NCBI RefSeq assembly: GCF_033807575.1
Contig: NC_084721.1
Span: forward strand, 3,472,001 to 3,536,000
Direction: 5' to 3'
Length of the DNA stretch: 64,000 bases
Origin: Cydia pomonella
Lineage: Eukaryota; Arthropoda; Insecta; Lepidoptera; Tortricidae
Numbering within the stretch: position 1 is the first letter of the stretch; each line of letters starts with the position of its first letter. Below the pieces are notes generated by a model. That model searched no databases and was not told the origin of the DNA. It saw nothing but the letters and a program-made list of their open reading frames with translations. The position numbers and the translations under genes are program-made. This document shows positions 10,770-22,800 of this stretch, one piece after another.

Positions 10770-11709
10770 TAAAGGAACTGTAAAACTTTTTTTTTTATAT
10801 ATACAACAATGTACAAATGGCGGACTTAATGCCAAATGGCATTCTCTAGCAGTCAACCGTAGGGTCAAACAGAGATACCTAGAATTGGTGCAGAGAAATA
10901 AAATATATTTAATGAATAAAAAAGCAAACTATACTTATAAACTACATAAATAAATAATAACAATAAACTACCACATATTTATAGAATACATACTGTAAAT
11001 ATTATAATGATGGATATTATTCGAGCTCTTGTTTTAGCAAATGCTTACGTAACATTCGCTTGAAAGAAAACTTACTTGGAGCTTGTCTAATATTTAGAGG
11101 GAATGAATTCCAAAGACGACTAGCCTGGACGGCGAAAGAGTTAGTTATAAAACCAGTACGGTGTAATGGTACGGTAAGTTTGAGAATGCGGGAGGTACGC
11201 AGCTCTCATCCTAGACGAGGAGTATCGAAGACGAATTTACTTTTTAGATAGCCAGGAGCAGAAGGCTCAAACAGGATAGAAAATAGGGCACAAAGGATCC
11301 GGAAGGACCTACGACGACGGATGGAAAGCCAGTTGAGCTGCCGGCGATAGAAGGAGACACGATCATATTTACGAAGTCCAAATATAAATCTAATGCAGTT
11401 ATTGAGGAGACGGTCTAGTTCATTGAGTGATTCCTGAGTGATATTGATAGTGCACACATCCCCGTAATCAATTATTGTAAAAACTAAGGACTGCACTAAC
11501 ATCTTTTTCGTGTTTACAGGTAGAAAGTTTTTAAGTTTATAAAGAGTTCTAAGTGTTCCAATGACCTTCCGACTTGTCTCCGATAGCTGACCGACCCAGG
11601 AAAGGTTGGAATCTAAACTTAACCCAAGATTCTTAACACGACTGCTCAGCGGAATTAGAGTATCCTCAAAAAGGATTGGATCAACAGGTACTGAACTCAA
11701 CTTAGACAA
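10770..11709 (-). mobile_element. LINE fragment in the 3' region of gene A
   Basis: Minus-strand frame 11709-11206 encodes LGLSLDSNLSW, LYKLKNFLPVNTKK, VFTIIDYGDV and LNELDRLLNNCIRFIFGLRK, the thumb and C-terminal part of a CR1/Jockey-type reverse transcriptase. The reading continues after frame breaks towards 11040. The 3' UTR block ACAAATGGCGGACTTAATGC at 10815-10834 also occurs, diverged, near 56083. It ends abruptly at 11709 against another element. It lies downstream of the gene A stop and separates it from the shared polyadenylation region. Confidence 0.8.
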
Positions 11710-12310
11710 TTGCCGCTGGCTACCTAAAATGAAGAAGGCGAAGGCTGCGTTCGCTCAATTAAAGGCTGTTTGGGAGTCGAATGTGCTCACGCGACGAGTT
11801 AAACTTTCCCTCTTCGAATCCACTGTGAAATCTGTGTTGCTTTTTGAAACGTGGAGAGTGACTAAAGGCCTAACTAATAAACTTCAGGCATTCGTCAACA
11901 AGTCCCTTAGGTCGATCATTCGCGTTTTCTGGCCAAAAACCATTCGAAATGAAGACCTATGGAGTATATGCCGGCAAACACCCATTGACGAAGAAATTCC
12001 GACACGGAAATGGAGATGGATAGGACATACTATTCGAAGAGGGGAAACGAATAATGCTAATAATGCTAATAATTTCCACGCGAAATATGCTTTCGCGTGG
12101 AAACCGCCGGACGGAAGCCGTGGCTCCGGGCGTCCTGTACACTCTTGGCAACGGTCCGTCCTAAGAGAGTTACGAGCGGTCGGGTTGAGCTGGAGCGAGG
12201 CCAGAGGACGAGCTGAAGATAGGAAGGCGTGGCGCGAGCTTGTGAAGGCCCTTTCCACCTCTGGGGTGCTTTAGGACAACAACAACCTAAAATGAGGGCT
12301 TGGCATTTCA
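11710..12310 (+). mobile_element. RTE-like LINE fragment, C-terminus
   Basis: The open frame reads KAKAAFAQLKAVWESNVLTR, SLFESTVKSVLLFETW, LQAFVNKSLRSIIRVFWP, RKWRWIGHTIRRGE and GRPVHSWQRS, then stops at 12274. This is the C-terminal layout of RTE-type LINE proteins. The 3' end has CATATCATC repeats. A 13-bp perfect hairpin (12074-12104) lies inside the frame. 5'-truncated and abutting the opposite-strand LINE at 11709/11710. Confidence 0.75.
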
Positions 12311-12351
12311 TCATATCATCTTAGAGAGAGATTATTTTATAAAATATTATA

Positions 12352-12357
12352 AATAAA
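12352..12357 (+). terminator. Probable ancestral poly(A) signal of gene A
   Basis: AATAAA in a segment (about 12312-12412) that matches the region just after the gene B stop (32400-32497), where AATAAA is at 32447-32452. In A it now lies 1.64 kb from the stop codon because two LINE fragments were inserted between. Confidence 0.5.
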
Positions 12358-12628
12358 CGATGATTGCTCTTATTTTTGTATTATTTTATTGACACTTTTA
12401 GCTGCAATTGTGGCTCATACATTTTGGAAACGTACTAATTCACAATTTCCAAGTAAAGTTCTGAATTTAAGCTACTTGCCACTTATCTGACGAATAAAGT
12501 CATCGTTGGCGTTTCACAATCTTCAAATTAGCTTAACCTTTACAACTTAAGGTATTTTTATCTAGCAGTTAATTTATTAATTAATTAGATATCCAATACA
12601 TTCCTTGTGAAACAGGCTCGGGACTGTA

Positions 12629-12812
12629 GGGCTTATTTAGACGATGCGAGAACTTACATGCGAGTTTCATTCATTACATTGCGTTATTTGATCGGTCGGC
12701 TGAATTGAGGTTACCTCAATAGTCCGCAATGTAACAAAAATCGCATGCGAGTTCGCGTGCCGTCTAAATCGGCCCTTATTATACTCTTTGGGGCCGTCTA
12801 AATGAGCCCTTA
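12629..12812. mobile_element. MITE (TTTAGACGATGCGAG family), copy 1
   Basis: GGGCTTATTTAGACGATGCG at the left and GCCGTCTAAATCGGCCC at the right are inverted, with inner arms ACATTGCG/CGCAATGT. A stray extra end (GCCGTCTAAATGAGCCC) follows at 12792-12810. A second copy is at 33953-34099. Confidence 0.7.
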
Positions 12813-12942
12813 GTAGATTAGAACCAAAGAGTAAAGTAATTATAAGTCAAATTTCTATAACGAAACGTTGCTACTGGATGTAATTGCATGATTTGTATAG
12901 TAATCTGAATTGCATTTTTTTTTCTTATTTAATGCATGTTTA

Positions 12943-13307
12943 ATCTTTATTTACAATAACAATATACAGAATGGATATATACAGATGATTACAATAACTA
13001 GCTTATATCTAAAATAGGCCCTTGAGGCATTGTACCAAGGATGTTGTGCGAGGAAGCCGCCAGCTCTTCGGTCGCCAGTTACGTCAACCAGACGTTTCGC
13101 AATTTCTCCAAAGAACTTGTGCGCGCTGGGACCCCATGGACCTAGAGTTTCAACGCCAAATGGTACAAAATTGTACTCTCTAACGAGGCTCTTATATTTA
13201 TTCTTGCCATCATCCCTGATAATGCCAGTCTGCTCAAGAAGAGCAGGCACATTGATGGTGGCAAGAGATCGACGGATTATGTCATTAAGCGACGCATCTC
13301 TTGAAAA
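12943..13307 (-). mobile_element. Retroelement 3' end, internally deleted copy
   Basis: Minus-strand reading includes NDIIRRSLATINVPALLEQT, KYKSLVREYNFVPFGVETL, then the GPWGPSAHKFFGEIAKRL motif of 9213-9460. The segment coding RISIAIQRGN is deleted. The 3' tail (TATATCCATTCTGTATATTG on the minus strand) matches the other copies. Confidence 0.75.
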
Positions 13308-13590
13308 ACCGAGCAACTGCGAGTCAGACTCGCGCACGAAGGGTTTCGTACCATTATTTATAAATACGGCAAAAAAAAATTGTTTGTTGTATGGGAACCC
13401 CCCTTAATATTTATTTTATTCTGTTTTTAGTATTTGCTGTTATAGCGGCAACAGAAATACATCATCTGTGAAAATTTCAACTGTCTAGCTATCACGGTTC
13501 ATGAGATACAGCCTGGTGACAGACGGACGGACGGACAGCGAAGTCTCAGTAATAGGGTCCCATTTGACCCTTTCGGTAAAAACGACCTGC
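13303..13590 (+). repeat. Dispersed repeat, AAGTGCGAGTCG family
   Basis: Starts at AACTGCGAGTCAGACTCGCG and runs to a GGACGGACGGACAGCG block and a degraded end. Its middle matches 905-1165 closely (TATAGCGGCAACAGAAATAC). Confidence 0.7.
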
Positions 13591-13649
13591 ACTTTTATGG
13601 CTAAATCTATTACTTATATGGCTTTGTTTAAGACGTAAGTTATAATAAG

Positions 13650-13846
13650 GATCATTCATAGCAAATATAATGTTTCCTCAAACATGCGCGCGCGTAATAT
13701 TACTATACGTATTTTTAAACACAAAACCGGATCTGATCCACGACTTACCACTCTGACCAGTTACAACAACACAACTGTCATCTACACATCTACACTGAAG
13801 TAGTAATTAAGTGCAGATTATAATTAAGCATAATAAAATTAAGAAA
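13650..13846 (+). promoter_or_regulatory. Conserved 5' flank of gene B
   Basis: Shares AAAACCGGATCTG (13723-13735), CTGACCAGTTACAAC and ACATCTACACTGAAGTAGTA with gene A. Spacing from AAAACC to the ATG is 124 nt, against 128 nt in A. ACCAGTT is at 13756-13762. Confidence 0.5.
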
Positions 13847-16800
13847 ATGAATGCCAAAGTTAGTATTTTATGTGTACTCAGTGTGTTACGTTGGAGTCCC
13901 TCCTACACAGCAGCTATGAGTAAGTTATATGATTTATTTGAACATTTAGCCTCTGTCGATTATTTAGTTTTATTTATAATTACAGCTTTGTCAACACTAA
14001 ACTAAAGAAAAGCGGCCAAGTGCGAATCGGCCTCGCCCATGAAGGGTTTCGTACCATTTGTCACATATTAAAATAAAACTACTTACTAGATCTCGTTCAA
14101 ACCAATTTTCGGTGGAAGTTTGTAATGTAATGTACATCATATATTTTTTTAGTTTTGTCATACTCTTATTTTAGAAGTTGCAGGGGGGGGGGGCACATTT
14201 AAGCAAGTTGGAAGTGTCTCTCGCGCAAACTATTCAGTTTAGAAAAAAATGATATTAGAAACCTCAATATCATTTCTGAAGACCTATCCTAAATTTTGAG
14301 TTTCAGTTCTAAGATAAAATATTAATGCGGTTCACAGAATACATCTACTTACCAAGTTTCAACAGTATATAGTTTTTATACTTTCGGAAAAAAGTGTCTG
14401 TGACATACGGACGGACAGACAGACAGACATGACGAATCCATAAGGGTTCCGTTTTTTGCCATTTAGCTACGGAACCCTAAAAACTTAGAATAGTTTTACA
14501 GATGGTCTGGGGTTAAAGAAACTACTGATAACTTAAGATCCGTAGAAGTAATTAAAATTAAATTAAATTACTGAACGATATATTCATTGTCCATAAAAAT
14601 TTATGACCAGTAGTCATATATTAATAAAATAAATATTGCTGTAAGTATATAAAAAAAATCTGCAACATCTGTTTTGAACTGCATTAGCTTCACCTTATAT
14701 TATACGTAGATATTAAATCGATCTGTTCGCCGGACCCTTTTTTTTTTAGCACAGAGGAAGGTATAGGTAATGTCTCTGTCACACTTAGCTTAGCAACAAG
14801 ATAGCAGAAGGAGCCGGATAGATATAATAACCCCTTAAATAAAACATTAATCGTTGCAGAAAACTGTAGCGATTGTACTAGTTTCAACGCATGTGCTGCC
14901 GCCGCGACAGCAACAGAAAATCTGTCAGCGTGCGCGGAAAAGCTGCCATCTTGCGTTCCAGGGGTTGAGATCCAAATGGTTGATCAGCTCTCGAGCAACG
15001 CCTGCGGGCTCGACGATGCCGGGTTAGGAATGGTTAGTATATTTTATTAATAATAAGTATCACTATTAGGGATCGGAATAGAACGAATCTCGAAATCTTT
15101 GGGACAGTCCTGAAATTTGGTATGTATGTAAATTAAAGGCCCCTTTTTATGTCCACATCATTTGACATATGGGGACCTCGAGGAATCGCAGCCATCTTGG
15201 AAAATGTGTACATTCCTGGAGAAATTCGAATTTACTCAAAATCTACGTTCTCTATGAAAATATGGTGTAAGACAACATTAAAGCTTATTAAATTCTACAC
15301 AAAAAAGTCTTACATTCTTTTAATAGGAAACTCGGAGGAATATGACTTCCACTTTTATCTTTACATTTGTACATGATCTACTCCAATATCAATATTTTAC
15401 TCGACTGTGACTTCACCAGAAAGTAGGGTTATGGGTTTAAATACTGATGATTCAGGACACCCTGAAGCAAAGGATACTGGCCGGATTTTTTAAAATGACA
15501 TATTGAAATGTGTCAAATTTGATTACTGTCACTATTGTTTGAACCCCATTTAAGACCTAAAATCTGTTTATGCAATCACAATATTTTGCCCTAAACATTT
15601 TTCCTCCGTTAATTTTAATAGCACTCGTGTACCAATTATGGATCTACTGAAATCCGCTCAATAATTTAGGCGCTAGAAGAAATAATATGATTTAATATTC
15701 GGCGTCCTCTCAAGGCGGCTGTACTGATTTTTCTTTAATAAAATAATTGTAAACAGGAATCTACCGATATGTCATTTTAAAAAATTCGGCCTGTATCCTA
15801 AGCTACAGGCTGTTCTGAATCATCAGTACTTAAACCCATAACCCTACTTTCTGGTGAAGTCGCAGTCGAGTAAAATGTTGATATTGGGGTAGATCATGTA
15901 CAAATGTATAGACAAAAGTGGAATTCAAATTCCTCCGAGTTTTCTATTATGGCCTTACCTGTAAACTTAATTTTTTCATTTTAATTTTATTTTTAATTTA
16001 TTTTATTCCTTAAATTAACACTTCCAGTCAAGCTACACATGTTAAAAGGAGTGACATTATTTATTATTGTCGTGTTTATTAAATACGTTTTGTTTTTTTA
16101 TTTTAAAGTTAGCTGAATCTGCTAACAGTCAGTCAGTAAAAGTCAAATGTCATCTATTTGTGGCCAGTGGCAATTAGCTGTCAGAAAGTTCGAATATAAA
16201 AAGGGTTTAGCCGAGGAGTCAGGGGTAAGGTTTTTCTCCAAGGTTTTCCCTTACCACAAGCTGTATCCAACCGCTTTGTGAGGATCGTAGCCATAGGCAC
16301 GACCTGCGCGGATGGTTTGGACACGAGCTACCTAGAATAAGGCTGACTGTAGGAGCCTGGAATAGGTAGGAGACTGTAGTTAGGGTAGAATAGGATAGAT
16401 TATCAGAAATCTACCTTGATCGTTTACATTCCCCACCTCAGATAGACCGTACTCTTTACAGTACACATTTTCCGAGATGACTGCGATTCCTCGAGTTCCT
16501 CAAATGTCAAATGGTGTAGACATGAAAATGGGGCCTTTTATTTACATACATACTAAATTTCAGGACTGTTCCAGAAACTTCGATTCTGCTATATAGTGTC
16601 ATAGTTTACCGCTAAGAAAACCCCATTTACTGTGGTCCCACAGTTCCAAGTCACAGCCCTTACCATGTCAGGGAGTATTGGGATCCTCGGTGTCGCCATC
16701 TCCAGTCACGTCCAATTCCGTAGCCACCTGGAAGGGAAGGCTACGCTGGCATCCAAAAAACTCGGTGTGCTCAATAAAGCGAGGCGATACCTTACTTTAA

Positions 16801-19800
16801 ATTAGTTTTTTTCTAATAATTAATTCTCAGCAAGCTAGAAATCGTTTTAATACCTTCATTTGGTCCTCAAAGCATGTAACCCGTGTTTGCGCAATCCCAG
16901 GAGCATTGCACCAAATTAAGGTATTTAAACGATTTCCAGCTTGCTGGGAATTAATTCCTCAAAACGCTTTTTTGGATCTATGTAATTTAATTGGCCTACG
17001 GAAACATAATTATAATTTATAATTTCCAGACGTGTTGCGCCGAGCTGACAGCTGGAGTAGAGAGCGTATTAGCGTCCGCCGACAATCCAAACCTTTCCCT
17101 GTTACCGGACAACTGCGGTATCGGAGAGGAAGACGATATTGAATATCGAATAGCAGGAGGTACATTTGATTCGTTAGGAATAAATCTGGGGGCACGGTAG
17201 TACGGGCGAGGTTGGAAATCGAATAGCAGGCGGTACTTACATTTGATTCATTTAGAATAAATGTTTTTTTACCGAGTAGAGAGCGTATTATCGTCTGTCG
17301 ACTACCATCTGAACCTTCCCTTGCTACCGGACATGATGTGCGGTGTCAGAGAGGACGACATTGGAAACCGAATAGCAGGGGTAGATACATGGATCATGAA
17401 CAAAATTGAATCCCTACCGCTCTACGCGAGAACAGTTCCATCTTCATCACTTAGATGGTTGGCAGTCCTCAACTATGCGTTTCTCCAGAAGCTTCCTGCC
17501 TAGCACAGCTTAACTGTGGAAGTGGAATACACTTTTATGGATCATTATAATGCGATATTTACTTCAAAATCGGTCGTAGTTAGTGGTGCATCAGTTTTTA
17601 GTGAGTGGGCTACTGCGGACTTACATCAACGAAGACGTGAACTGTATGCCTTGTATGAGGAACGGCGGTTTAACACGAGTGATGAATTTAAAGAACATGT
17701 CAAGCAATATTCGAAAAAGTTTAAAATAGATTGTCATATAGCTAAGCGAAATTATCTAAGTCAAAGAATAAAAAATAGTCCCAACATTATTAAAGCAACC
17801 TGGAAAGTAATCAATGTGGAGACTGGTCGCTCGAAACACAGAGTGAATGATTTTAAACTAAATATTGATAACAAAATTATAGATTCCAATTTAGAAGTAG
17901 CTACAGAATTTGAAAATTTTTTCACTGACGTACCAGTTTTCACAACTAAGGATTTAAATTCATCACCCTCATCCGCTGTTACTCTATTAAAAGATAACGC
18001 TCCAGAGTGTTGTGGAGATTTTCATTTTGAACGTGTTTGTACCTCCGATGTAGTAAAGGCGTTTAATTCGGTTAATGTCAAAAAAACGAATGACCTCTGG
18101 GGAGTCTCTGTCCATGCTGTCAAATCCTTAGTAGAAATTATAGCGCCTGACTTAGTAATTATATTTAACAACAGTGTTGATTGCGGCGAGTTTCCTGATT
18201 TAATGAAACATAGTAAAATAACTCCTTTATTTAAATCGGGTAGCAACTCTGACCCCACTAACTTTAGACCGATATCTGTGCTACCAACGTTCAGTAAGAT
18301 TTTTGAAAAATTAATTCTTTCTCAATTAGTACGACATTTTAACGTCAATAATTTAATGCATAATAAGCAGTTTGGTTTTACACAGGGTCGCTCGACAACC
18401 GATGCTGGTGTTGAGCTAATTAAGCATATCTTCGATGCCTGGGAGGAGTCACGAGATGCTATAGGTATCTTCTGTGATTTGTCTAAGGCCTTCGACTGCG
18501 TTTGTCATGAAACATTAATCAGGAAACTACACTATTATGGAGTTAGAGGAGCGGCACTGGATTTACTTAAGTCCTACTTAAATGGTAGAATACAAAGGGT
18601 CGATGTGAATGGACAGCGATCACCGGGGTCATTGGTCTCTATGGGTGTACCACAGGGGTCAATATTGGGACCTTTCCTGTTCCTTATCTACATAAATGAC
18701 TTGCCATTCCTTGTAAAGACCCACCATGATATAGTATTGTTTGCAGACGACACTTCACTTATTTTCAAAGTCAAACGACAGCAACAAGCTTACAATGATG
18801 TAAACGATGCTATTTCAAAAGTAGTAAATTGGTTCAATGTTAATAATTTATTGTTAAATGAGAATAAGACTAAATGTATTAAGTTTGTCACTAGTAATGT
18901 AAGGCATGTAAAAACAAGTGTCATTGTGAAGGATGAGGAATTGGAATTAGTTGATAGTACAGTTTTTCTTGGTATAACTTTAGATTCTAAACTCCAGTGG
19001 GGTCCCCATATTGCTACTCTTTCGAATAGACTGAGTTCTGCAGCTTTTGCAGTAAGCAAAATCCGTCAGTTAACTGATGTCAAAACAGCTCGATTAGTAT
19101 ATTTTAGTTACTTCCATAGCATTATGTCATATGGTATTTTACTGTGGGGTGGTGCTTCAGATATAAATACCATTTTTGTTCTGCAGAAGAGGGCTATTCG
19201 AGCAATATATAAAATGAACCATAGAGACTCACTGAGAGATAAATTTAAGGAAATTGACATCATGACAGTGCACTGTCAATACATTTATGAGAATATTCTG
19301 TATGTGCATAAAAATATTGCCGATTTTAAGAAAAATTGTGACATTCATAATATTAATACTAGAAATAAACATAAGTTCGCCGTGCCCTTCACTCGGCTCC
19401 ATAAAATTAAAAAATCATTCATGGGTAATTGTGTGAGATTTTATAATAAACTTCCAAACCATATTACTGAGTTACCAATTAATAAATTTAAGAATCATGT
19501 AAAGCGTAAACTTATTTCTAAAGCTTATTATACCACACAAGACTACATGAATGATAAAACAACGTGGGATTAATTGTGATTCGAAATGATTAATTATTTA
19601 TTATATTTGAATAATGATGATGAAATGGATATTCCAATGCATGTATTTCCTTTGTTGTTTTTATTATATTTGTTTGACATTTAGAATTTATTCTAGAAAC
19701 AATCTAGACTAGTATTTTTTATACATTTTTTTTTTTGCATGACTATATTTTGTGAAAGTTTTAGTATTAAATTTGATCTATGAATTATATTCATTAGTAT

Positions 19801-22800
19801 TATATATGGAATAATATTTACAACATCAATAAATTGCTCTGATAATTAGATTAAGATAATTATATGTAATACTGTCTTACTATTCATAAGTGCTTGTTGC
19901 TAGGCCTACATGAATAAAGTATATTTGAATTGAATTGAATTGAATTGACACTGTCGCCTGCGGTACCGTTTCCGGACCGATCGATACCTTCAAGATTCTA
20001 CTCCTATCTTATAGGCCGGCAACGCACTCCTCTCCGCAACTCCTCTGGTATTGCAAGTGTCCATGGGCGACGGCAATTGCGTGTCATCAGGCATTTTCCT
20101 ATTTTGCTTCCTATGATCATCTTCCTCGCGTTATCCCGGCATTTTGCCACGGCTCATGGGAGCCTGGGGTCCGCTTGGCAATTTTCCTCCTATATCATAA
20201 AATGATATAACTGTCATAAACCAGTCTAAAATGCCACGCCATTTTATTGTCTTCAGTACCAGATCAGTAGAAGCTTCAACAGAATTGAGCTTTCTCAGAG
20301 AGTCCAAGTATATTTGTCTAAGGTCATCCATTAATATCGATTTATATTTAATTACGTTGTATGTAGACGCTTTTTTTATTTTCAGGGGACCCAGTTTTAG
20401 GATTCAACGACTTTCCGTGGTTGATCTTCATTTCTTACCAGACTCGTGAGTTTTTGAGACGTTTTATTAAGTAAGTAATGTAATGGCCCACATTTTTTAT
20501 AAGAGCCGGGTACGATGCAGGGTGGAGGCGCATATTAGATTAACGACACATAGTTACTAGTTCTTAGTTAGTTTAATTTATTATTTTCTATTTATACAAA
20601 ACTATGTTTATCAAACACAATTAATACCTATATGATCATAAATCTAATCCTAAATTAGCCTGAGGCATGGTTCCCAGAACACTGGCCGCGTCCCCCCTCT
20701 GATGAAAACTATATTGTATATATTTGTGATGTAATTTAACTTATAAAATAAATAATTTATTCGTTTTTATAATGATTCGAGCGTTTCATCCAAATCACTT
20801 TCATGAACACATTTTTTTAGAAGTAGTAGATTTCATAGCGTTTCTAACTATGCGGTAGAGTCCGACCACATTAAGAATACATGCCAAGTGCTACATCAAA
20901 ACTCCTAGGGGATATGCATGCGTTGTCAATGCCAGATCGATGAAAATTTAACGTGGTCGATAAGTAATCGGAAATATCAGAGACATTTAAGAATATAGCC
21001 AATTCACCAAAAAAGTGTCGACGGAAGTAAAGCGTAAGTCGCGAGCTGAACCAAACACTTTAATGACCTTTAAAACCCTGAAAGTTGCAGGGATATTTCT
21101 CGATTTGACAAAGGCCTTCGACACCGTAGACCACGCATTACTTCTAAAACAGTTGGAAATATACGGTGTCAGGGGTCAAAGCGGAGAATTAATCAAATCA
21201 TTCTTATCAAATAGAAAACAATCAGTTGAACTAAAAATTAATGGAATGCGAAGAAGATCTTCCGCTAAGGATATTGCGATTGGCGTACCACAGGGATCCG
21301 CATTGGGAAATACACTATTCCTCATATTCGTCAATGATTTATTAGTTTTGAATATTGATGGTAAGATGATGTTATATGCTGATGACACATCGATCACAGT
21401 GAGTGCTGAAACATATGAAGAACTAGAAATTAAGATCGCTAAAGCCATATATCTGTGTGAAGATTAGTTTACTGCAAATGGCCTAAAACTGAACTCCGAT
21501 AAAACGAACGTAATGTTATTCCAGCCCAGAAGACCAACATCATCAATTAAAGTTACTCTAGGAAATAATAGACTCCTGCAGACAGTAAATGAAGTTAAAT
21601 TACTGGGTTTTCAGTTAGACTCTGAACTAAAGTGGAATAAACACATAGAAATGGTGTGTAATAAAATGGCAAAGGGTGTTTATGCATTGCGACAGTTGAA
21701 AACTTTGGTATCGGATGATAGCTTAAAAGAGACCTACTATGCTTACGTTCACTCAATAATATCATATGGAATAATTCTGTGGGGGAGCTCTTCTAATAAT
21801 GAACGCATCCTGAAGATGCAAAAACGAGCAATCAGAGTACTTGTTGGTGCAAAGTTTAGAGATTCTTGTAAACAACATTTTAAAGAAATGAGTATTTTAA
21901 CATCTATCTCAGTTTACATAATGGAGGTAATCATGTATATGAGAAAGAATATCCACGAATTCAAGATACGGTCTCAATGCAACCCTCGCCATACCAAACG
22001 ATCCCTTGATATTATACCGAATGCGAATAGGCTAAAACTTGCAAAACGCTAGCCAAATGCAATGGGCTGTGAACTTTACAATAAACTGCCTTACCATATG
22101 AAGAATATCGAAAGTGAGAATTCTTTCCGCAAACGCTTGAAAATGCTGCTATTATCTCGCACACTGTATAGCGTTAAAGAATACCTCACTAATGACTACT
22201 CTGAATTTAACGTTGATATAATAAATGAAAAACAATATAAATCAAATGAAAGAATGTAAATTTTATTGTAATATTCAATGTAAATATGTACATAATTATA
22301 ATGTTTGACGATAATTATTTAAAATACGTATAAGTTTGAAGTGCAAATTTATATTGTGTTTTTATAATGAATAAACTATTCTATTCTATTCTATTCTATT
22401 CTATTCTATTAATTATTATTACAAGCTTTTTATTAACTTGCAATGTACCTATGTATGTTGGGTCAAATCTTGCAATTTCAATTTGACCCACTTCCCGGTT
22501 TCCGCTTAAGCTGAAAATTTGCATACATATGTAAGTCGGGTGACAATGCAATATTATGGTACCATCGAGCAGATCTGACAATGGAAACAGGAGGTGGCCA
22601 TAGGAACTCTGTGGTAAAACAATGCAACCTAATTGTGTATAGGGATTTTAGAATTGGCTCGATGAGTATTAGTTGCCTGTGGAAAGAAAAGTACAGTCAG
22701 CGATAAAAGCTTGCACCTAAAATGATTATTTGCCAAAAACTTATATGTATTTTAGAGGCAGGACCACGATTCCAATGCGGTGGAAGTCTGATAAGCGAGC

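Noticed and set aside
13811..14005. 64-codon frame beginning before gene B
   Set aside because: It is exon 1 of gene B read through its donor; the shared GTAAGT and homology to gene A place the exon end at 13919.
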